Assembly: GCA_002633005.1 (NCBI GenBank)
Contig: NMRA01000017.1
Location: forward strand, 1,698,295 to 1,756,627
DNA: 58,333 bases
Origin: Phoronis australis
Taxonomy: Eukaryota; Phoronida; Phoronidae
Direction of reading: 5' to 3'
Below are positions 25,001-34,000 of this stretch, piece after piece. How positions within the stretch are numbered: position 1 is the stretch's first letter; every line of letters starts with the position of its first letter. The notes beneath the pieces are model-generated. The model ran no database searches and was not told where the DNA came from. It saw only the letters and a list, made by a program, of their open reading frames with translations. The position numbers were made by a program, and so were the translations under genes.

Positions 25001-28000
25001 GCGCTCAACGCCGCAGTGAGAAACCCAACATGAGAGGGGGGGGNGGGGGGGGGGGGGGGTGTTCCCAACAAGAGGGCCAAAAACACTGGAAACATGTTTA
25101 TCGATGCTGTAAGTTACTGATCCACAGCTGCTGACAATCGCCGAACTGGAATGGGGTGGGGCTTGAGTATCTTTGGCAAGTCGTAGAACGCGGGAACAGT
25201 AGGTTCACTGGGAGGGAATATCACTGATATCACCTTCTGATGTAGAGAGTTCAATAAACCCGTGGGTGGGGTTACAGTTTATAGATCTGTAAGTTGCAGC
25301 ATCATTAAGTAAATCTAGACACTTACATGTATTCTCGTAGTCATTCCTATTCAGAACACAAACACATTTACCCTTATCTGCAGGCAGAATGACGATGTTA
25401 TTGTCTTTCCTAAAATTTACCAAGGACTTTCGCTCATCACTACTTAAATTAGATTTAAAAGAGAATGCCACCCGATTTAATTAGTCTTTTTTGCCGTCAT
25501 AATCGGTCTATATCCACATCGCATCGCATACAGTCGACCTTACCTTGCCAAGAGGTGTCGCGTTAACCTGTGAGGAACGTGAGAAACGACGCTAGCGACG
25601 TCAGTGGTTCATATGCAGAGTGAATGCTGCTATGTTGCGGTGCATCGCTCCCGCTTGTCCGAACTAAGCAGCTGCGAGGAAAGCGGGTATATCATTTTTT
25701 TTTACTTCCTCGAGAGTCCGACACGCTAAGGAAGTGGCTCATGGTAGTGAAGAATGAAATGTATGCTGTAAATAGCAAGTATGAGGCTGTGAAACATCTC
25801 CGTGTCTGTGGCCTGCAGACGTCGTCGAAAGTGCCTGACAAATGCCGGCTTACCAAATAACTCCATACGTTCCATTGTCTGAGCTTGTTCACGGCGCCTC
25901 TCTAGTATTTCTTCATCACTGTATTCCTGTTCGAATTGATAGCCTGTAAAACTTAACGGTCCACCTGCGAAGTCAGGACTGATGAGCTCTAGCTCGTCCT
26001 AAGTCGGGCCTGCGAGTTGCCATGTTGGCGTTATTTACTGAGCGTTCTGTTTCAAAATGAATTATTCTCACCCTAACCAATACTTTTATAAAAGTGAAAC
26101 AAAGTATGTCTCATAAGATGTAATTTGTAATGCCTTTGGAGTGTTAGTGAGGGCAAATGATTTGAGAAGCCAGCAATGAATAAATCACTGCGTTACCGGC
26201 TTTAGGTGCAATAAAACTAATTTAAGGGACACCAAGGCCGTGTGAGCTCATGCTAATTTATAGTGTTTGCTGGCAGAAACTGTTGTGAAACAACTCGATT
26301 TCCATCCCACAGCCAGGTGTTAGGGGAATCTTTATTTACATTTACATTACTCAAATAATGATTGTCAATGTACAACGTCTGCCCTGACGGTGCTCTGGCA
26401 GAAGCGGAACCTGAATTCGCGGCCCCCGACGAGTAAGTAGATTTGCAGTTTCGGGGCTAATTCACCAACATAATCACGTGCACATTACTTTGGCTCACAA
26501 GTATAATATTTTCTTGATTGGAAGTTTAGTTTGCACTGAACTTTGGCTGGTTTATGTTCGTGATGTCTGATCAGTTTCCAAGCCACTGGCCAGGATAACA
26601 AGCGTTTTGTGTTTAGAACTAAAAAAATCACAAGTCTAAACAATACAAATCTAGGGTCTCCTGTCTGTATCTCACGGAAAATACTTTGAAATTATCTCCG
26701 AACAGATCCCAAACTCCTGCTACGGACATTGGCCTGCCGCCGAACTTTGAAGGCTACGGAGTGTCCAACCAATAAATCCGTAAGAGCAAAATAAAACAAC
26801 ACATTTTGATAAGAACTCCGTGTATTTTTAAGTGTTTTACATCAAAGTTTGATGATTTATTGGTGTTAAACGATGACTTCAAGCGATAAGCTGACACCAG
26901 TAACCCGTGTTGTGAACTGCTGAACAGACTGCGTGTGAAACCGATGACGTCACTGGATAATTTCAACACCTCCGTCTGCCGTCAGGTGTCAGGTAACGCA
27001 ACTGTACGTGTCGTTATGGAGTAGAACTACTCGATCTAAATTGATACAAATTAGGTTGTTTTTTGGGTGGCATGCTCCTTTAATTGGTTTAGCGTTTTTG
27101 ATATTACTGCATACTCTCAGGTGGAGACCATCGGCCTGGGACTTGTCTAAACCTTTGCGCTTGATGGGTTCCTCAGTGGCAGATATTATCTCAAGAGTAG
27201 GAAGTTTGGTCAGAGTGACCATGTAGTTAAGACCCATGGACAAAAGAGAAGTTACACAGTCATTAAGCACACCATCCCATAGGTTTCTTACCTACGTCTC
27301 AGCGTAATTACTCTGTACAGCCTTGTTGGATTCACTTCTGTTTTTCTTTGAAATCAAAACATCAATTTCTATTATCTTTTCTTGGTTTTCTCGTGTTCAC
27401 AGAGTTGCACATGCATGACAAACTCGTGCACGCTGTCGTACAACGACGCAATAAATGTGGAATTGACAAATTCTTCTACAGGTGAAGTGAAAGTTGACAA
27501 GATGATAGTAGAGTCGATGTGCGTCCACTGCTTATAACTAATCATGTCGTCAAATTCAAGGTCCCTGTCATGGAGCTCTCGGATCAGATGGTCTTCCAGA
27601 GCATCTTTGCCTGTTCATGAATTGTGAAAACTAATGATTTTGGTATTTTAAGAACCATTTTAGTAGTCTAAATTTTAAAACTTGACAAGAACATTCTCAC
27701 AATACAACATAAAACCATTTCAAATATATTTTTAAAACCTACATTAAAGCTCAGTAACCCTTGAAGCACATTGATGCATGCAGTGAATGAGAATTACTTG
27801 TAATGTCCTTTGTGTGACACAAGAATAATAAAAAAATAATTGCAGGTGGTCTGATACACGTTGTACCAGACTTGCGCAGGCCTCGCATGTGGGCCCATTG
27901 CACTGATCACCTGGAAATATTTTTATGCTTTATTAATATATGGTTAAAAACAAGCTAAGGAGCTAGAAACCTGGCTCAAGGGTGTAGCAGTGTGACCTGG

Positions 28001-31000
28001 TGGGACTTGAACCCACGACCTCGAGTAAAGAAAGCGGGCACTTATCAACCAGGCCACACTGCCTCCTCCTGTGACACAAGATTTTCATGATGCATACAAA
28101 ATTCATCTTCATCAAAAAGCGACAATCCAGTTCTCCAGGACAGATGTTTCCTTTTTTCTAGATCGAAGTCTTTTATAAGAATGGCACCTTGTTTTCGGAT
28201 CAAATAGTATTACGTTTTATGACACGGACAGTCGAGGCGAATGTCAATCTTACATGGACTTGGCATGCTTTTAGTGGCTGTGTTAGAAAAGGAGTGATCT
28301 TCAACACTAGCCTGACTGCCTGACATGATGTGGAATGACACTAAGAGAAAATGATGCTATTGTTTTTGAATGGAAATGCTTTTGGTGTATCTTATTGGTT
28401 GCTATTTTCAGGATGATGAATCGCATTGGCTGTTACGTGTGCATTTCTCACTTGAAGCTTTCGTTTTTTCCTCATAAGGAGTTTTGTTGGTTATGACCTT
28501 ATGACCCCATCAAAGCCCCTGACAAAATTTAAGTAAACTTTGCAACCAATATGACATTGTCTTTTGGAATAAATTCTATAACCTGAGCCTGAAAATCACT
28601 ACTTCCATCTATATTATGACCTTGCTGCCATTGCGGATGAGAAAAGTTTATGAAAACCCTCGATATAAGAAAGGAGACGTTAAGCCATGAAGGAGTTTTA
28701 AACACAAAAATGTTTTTTGGTTTTATAATCTTCATACATGTTTCATCATGCGAGAAAAAATTCAATATCATTGTAAACTGCAGACATTGGTTTTTCGGGT
28801 GCCAAAAATGGCTGAAGAAACGCGTTACTTAACTGAAACTGCTTTTTAGTGCCACATAGCTTCAACATTGACCACCAAAATAAGTTATTACTTTTTACAG
28901 TTAACAGTAACAAGGAATATACTTAGTGACTGTTAAAGTGCTTTAATTTCTTTTATTCAAAATTCTGGAGCCAATCAAAAATCGAATTCGGGATTCACGA
29001 TCAGTTTTTTGGCATTTGGGGCCCATCAGTTAAGGTATGACATCAGCCAAGTGAACTCTGGTGATTGATTCTCACAGCCTGGCATCCAGTTAATTCATAC
29101 AAGCATTTTCAGAACAATCCAATGCTTAATTTTGAAGTGATAGGCCTCCAAAATCTGAAAAAATTGCAGTTTCAATTCGCGAGGTCAAAAATGGGCGTGG
29201 CACCCAATATTTTGAAGGGCCATATCTCAGAGACCTTTTGACTTACGTGGAAAAAAATTTGCAGGTAATCATTGTGTACTATGATTAACATCTCAGTAAA
29301 TTTTCAACCAATTCTGAGATGGTGACCTGACACCATCTGCCGGATTCATGTGGAATGACCCTATGGCCAGTTGTTGTCAATCTTAATTTGAACCAGTGAA
29401 GACCTTATTTACGACGACGCCTTTTTTACAAATCAGTCCTTATATTTTTAAACTGGTGGCGGGATTTTTAAACAGGAAGCTGGATTTTTAAACAGGACGC
29501 GCGACATTTAAACAGGACGCGCGCTCGGCCAAACAGGATGCTGTGACACGTTAAAAGTGAACGTGGAGAACACTGGACGGGTATCTTGAGGCTGTTTTCT
29601 GGGTCACATGCGACTAAGTCACTGGTAAGGGATTAAAGTGTTGTCGCAGAATTGCGACCACGCAGTAAGAGGGTTAAGATTCGATTTGTCACACACTGGG
29701 ATTGTGTACTGACGTCAATGCCGCGCCGTTTGGCCAAAACGCCATCAATTGGCCAGAATAGCGATAACGTCACAAGCCAAGCTGAAGTCCGTGAGATGCG
29801 GATGCAACGTCGCTAATTTTTGTAAGTTTTTATTCCAGTATTAGACTCAAACTTGATCTGTTTTTTCACTGGATGTCTCAAAATTTTCATGCTTTTATCA
29901 TCATATAAATACACTAGTTAACTAAATTTAGTAAAAATCCCTTGAACGGTTTAGGAGATACAGCCATAGGCGCAAAAAAAACAAAAAACTGCCACTAGGA
30001 GGTGCCACAGTAGTCAAAATCATCAAAAAATCAACATCAGCCGTCCACTTCATAGTTAGAACATAGGTGTCAATTTTCACAATCATCCTTTGAGCGGTTT
30101 GGTTGATAGAGGGCTAGACGCAAAAACAGCAAAAATGTCCACTAGGTGGCGCAAACTACGTTGAATCCATACGAAAATGGTAGGACAGCGTCATCTCACT
30201 AATAGGTGCCTATATACCAAATTTTACGAAAATCCGTTCAGGACTTTTGAAGATAGAGGTAAACAAAAAAACACTAAAATTGCCAGTAGGAGGCACACCG
30301 GAAGTTCATGCCGTCCCATCCACGAAAGGAACACGTGCAAAATTTCATGAACATATGCCAATGCAGTGGACGCTGGACACACGGAGATGACTGCAAATTG
30401 CGTCCAGATATAAATATGTGGGCGCATAAAAATTGGAAAGTTTCAAGGATATCTACTGAGGAGTTTTTGAAAACTAGTATTCCTAGGTTCAAATTTGATT
30501 GGTTTGCCAGACGAGAAAAAGCAGAAAACGTGGTAAGTCTTCAAAATCTTTTGCTTTTCGCAAGGCACAAGCAGACACCAATTCTTGAAACTTACATTTT
30601 TGACAAAAGGTTTTAACACAGTTGTGAAGCAACTTACCCAGTAGCTGAACATGACTGGGACTGTCGATAATGCCTGTACAGAGACTCCTAGCAAGACACA
30701 ATGAAACAAAATGTTAGTGAATGATTGCGGTGGTGTTTTCATATATTAGACAAATAAAAATGCACCATCGCAACCTTTAACCTACAAAAATGGAACAAAT
30801 AAGATAACTTCATTACAAACCAAGGAAGGTCACGAGAGCAAATCTGAAACCTGGAGCCAACTTGTTTCTCTGTAATTATGATACGTAACGCAAACAAAAC
30901 TGCTTAAGGAAGGTGTTTTATGGCTTGTGACTACCACTATGCTATGGAATACACAATATAAGACCACAAACAGGGGTTTTCAATATCTTTGACACAGTTT

Positions 31001-34000
31001 TCCTCATTGGGTACCATTAATAACAAGCAACATTAAAAGAGTCCGTTTTTATATTCCAACCACAAAGGCAGTGCAACAAACAAATGCTGCGGAAAAACGG
31101 TGAGGATGAACGTTCTGATGGTGAGCGTTCCATCAAACAAATACCTGTGGCATTCATTTCTTGGATTCGTGTTTCAGGGTTCCAGCAATTTTCATCAATC
31201 ACACGAAACAGATGTCCATCTTTCATCATCTGAGCTTTACCTTGACAATGATGGTGTAACTGTATCCAGCCTCCATAACCATATCTCTGGAACCAAACTA
31301 AACTGTTAGTCTCTCGGTAACACTAGTGCACAAAGTCGCCAGATTTACTACAAGTGGCTGAAGGTAACATCGCAACTGCAATTGTTATGATATTTGGGTA
31401 CACAATATTACAAAAGTCTGTACAGTAGATAACAAAGAAACTTGAAAGGCCATGTCAAAAATTCATTGCGCATCTTAACGTGTTCCTTTTTCATTTAAGG
31501 TAAGTGATAATTCATTAGTGGAGATTGGGAAGAAACTTCAGCATTTGGGAATATTTTAAAAAATGTTGACCAAACCATTCCCTCTCAGTATTCAAGACAT
31601 ATTTGCAGAGCACCAGTTCCAAGACGAATTTGTCTAAGATGGACAACGGCTCTGATAATCCTCCCAAGGTGGGAGCTCCTCTGTAAGATTTAAGGGGAAT
31701 CTGCTGTCGAATCCAGTATGGATTTTGGTCAGTCAAGTACCACCCTGAGAACAATAGTCCCATGGCATCATCTTGGGTGTCGAAAATTGGGAAATATGAC
31801 TGGAAATATATTGTGTATTTTTGAGCGGATAATTTCGCCTGTGTCGAGCACTGGTGGGTATACCCTCTCAGGTACCAAGTATTGTCTATAAGATGTATTG
31901 TGGCTCTGTCTGTAGTACAAGGTCAGACGAGGTGAGGGTCCATTGCGGTATAAAGTTTTTCATTATTTGAAATTGTCTCAGATGTCATGCGCGCACCCAG
32001 GAATGAGCCCCCCCCCATTTGGCGAAGTGGGCAAAAAAGTCCGCCTCCAACATTTTTTTTTACCGGAAGGACCACAACGTCACGAGTTCGAGACCCCCCG
32101 TATTGAGGGCTAGGTGCGCACATGGATGTGTATTTTTTCAGTTCCCCAAGTACTGTCTTGGTCTAAATTTTGCATGTGTAGAGACACCCTTCTATCCTTC
32201 TACCCATTATGCATTGTTCCACAGGTACATTTGCCAAAAGAATACCAATTAGAACAGAACAATATTGGCCAGCCATTTTATCATTAGGCAAATCTTATAA
32301 CAGGATTTGCACTTAAGTGGACAAAAAAGCGTGCAGTGTTTACCACGTAGAGTACCCAGTGCACATTAAAGGCTTCATGGCATTGTCACAGACTGAAGTG
32401 AGCTAGCTACTATTCAAGGGTTTGCATGAATGTGTTGGATGAGATGATTGCTGTCAAAAACTAACACGCCTGTTTAGCGTAAAAGTTTAAAACTCAAAAT
32501 CAAACAATAAGTAAAGGCAAATGACTTACCAAGAACGTTTTTAAAATTAACAAGAGCAACGCAGAGTGTTGAAATGTGCCAACGAATGAATCGCAAACAG
32601 TGTGCTTCTAGAGTTTATTTATATCATAAAAATGGCCACTAGATGGTGTAAAACGTCCAATCCATCTGAAAACAGAACATGCCATCGCTTCTTCAATAAA
32701 AAACTATATGCAAAATTTCCTAAAAATCTGACAAAAGAAAACAGAAACTGCCACTAGAGGGCACAGCGTCCGCTTGAAAGTCAACATCTATAGTTAGCTT
32801 CCTATGACACACTTACTAAATTAAATAAAGATCCGCCAGTGGGTTTAGGAGCACGGCTCAACGTTAACTTTCACTTTAACTTGTCAAGTCGGACAAGTAG
32901 AAATGAAATTTACTTGTCCTGACCTTGGCACTTGTCCAAAGGTAATTAAACTCAAATTATACTTTTTAAAGATATATGAATGTCGCACATTATACCCGTT
33001 ACTACAAGCTTAAAAAACAAGTGTTAGAGCATATAGTTCACAACATTTAAATTTTGTACAAATTTATTAAAGTGGGTATTTGTATTTGGATTTCGCCATT
33101 GAACACACTACAAGTTTACTCTGGCTTTTCACTTCAGTTATGTTTTTTATAAGCTGCTGAGTGCACAACCAACTGTTTGTGACTTTTCAAAGATTTGATC
33201 CTGAACGCATCTGACCCAGACGCAGGAGATATACTGCTTGCGTCGCCGTATTTTTCACACGAAACACAGCACATTTTATTTCTGGTCCCTATCATACCGT
33301 AACCAGTAAGTCTTCCTTCCATTTCAGAAGGAATTCATGCTTTCGTTTATTGGTTTCATACTATTTCTTGGTGGTTTCACGCCCTTTGGTTTGGTTACCA
33401 GTTGCAAGATTAGAACTCCTTGGCTTGAAACAGGGACTCATTAAGCGGCCGTCCTGGCCGTCTTTGGGACGGTCCTTTTAAAAAAATGACGGCTTTGGAT
33501 GGCACGGCCAAGATGGAAAAAAGACGGCCTGTTCAAGACAACCTCGGCGAAAATGAAGGCTAAACGAAGAATTTTAACATTTATTATTAATAAATTTTAT
33601 TGAAACCTACAATTCATTGTTTAAGTTCGGTAAATATTAAGAAATAACTCGACATTAAAAACTTTTGCCGTCTATTTTTACTATAAATGTCACAATGACG
33701 ATCGGCAAATACTGGCAGTCATCTTTGGGGAATACCTTCCTGTTCTGTGACGTCAAGGTGACTTTATACGGAATCCCCCGCACAACTAGTGTCGAGAAAT
33801 ATTGCATCCAGCGCTAACTACCCGTACATGGACACTTAATCTTTATGGCGGAAATGAAAACGTTGCAAATTTAAATTTTAATGTTGCATAATCCAAAAAA
33901 TCAGAGGTCGATAAACCAAGTTTTTTTAAAACACTTTCGGCGAAAGTCTAGCAGAAGATGCCCACTTTTTCAAAATTGCCATGAAGATATTAGGTCTAAC

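Noticed and set aside
27987-28062. A tRNA gene
   Set aside because: The B box and T arm are good, but six extra paired bases sit between the T stem and the 3' acceptor strand, no clean anticodon arm forms, and the segment is the head of a SINE with target duplications.
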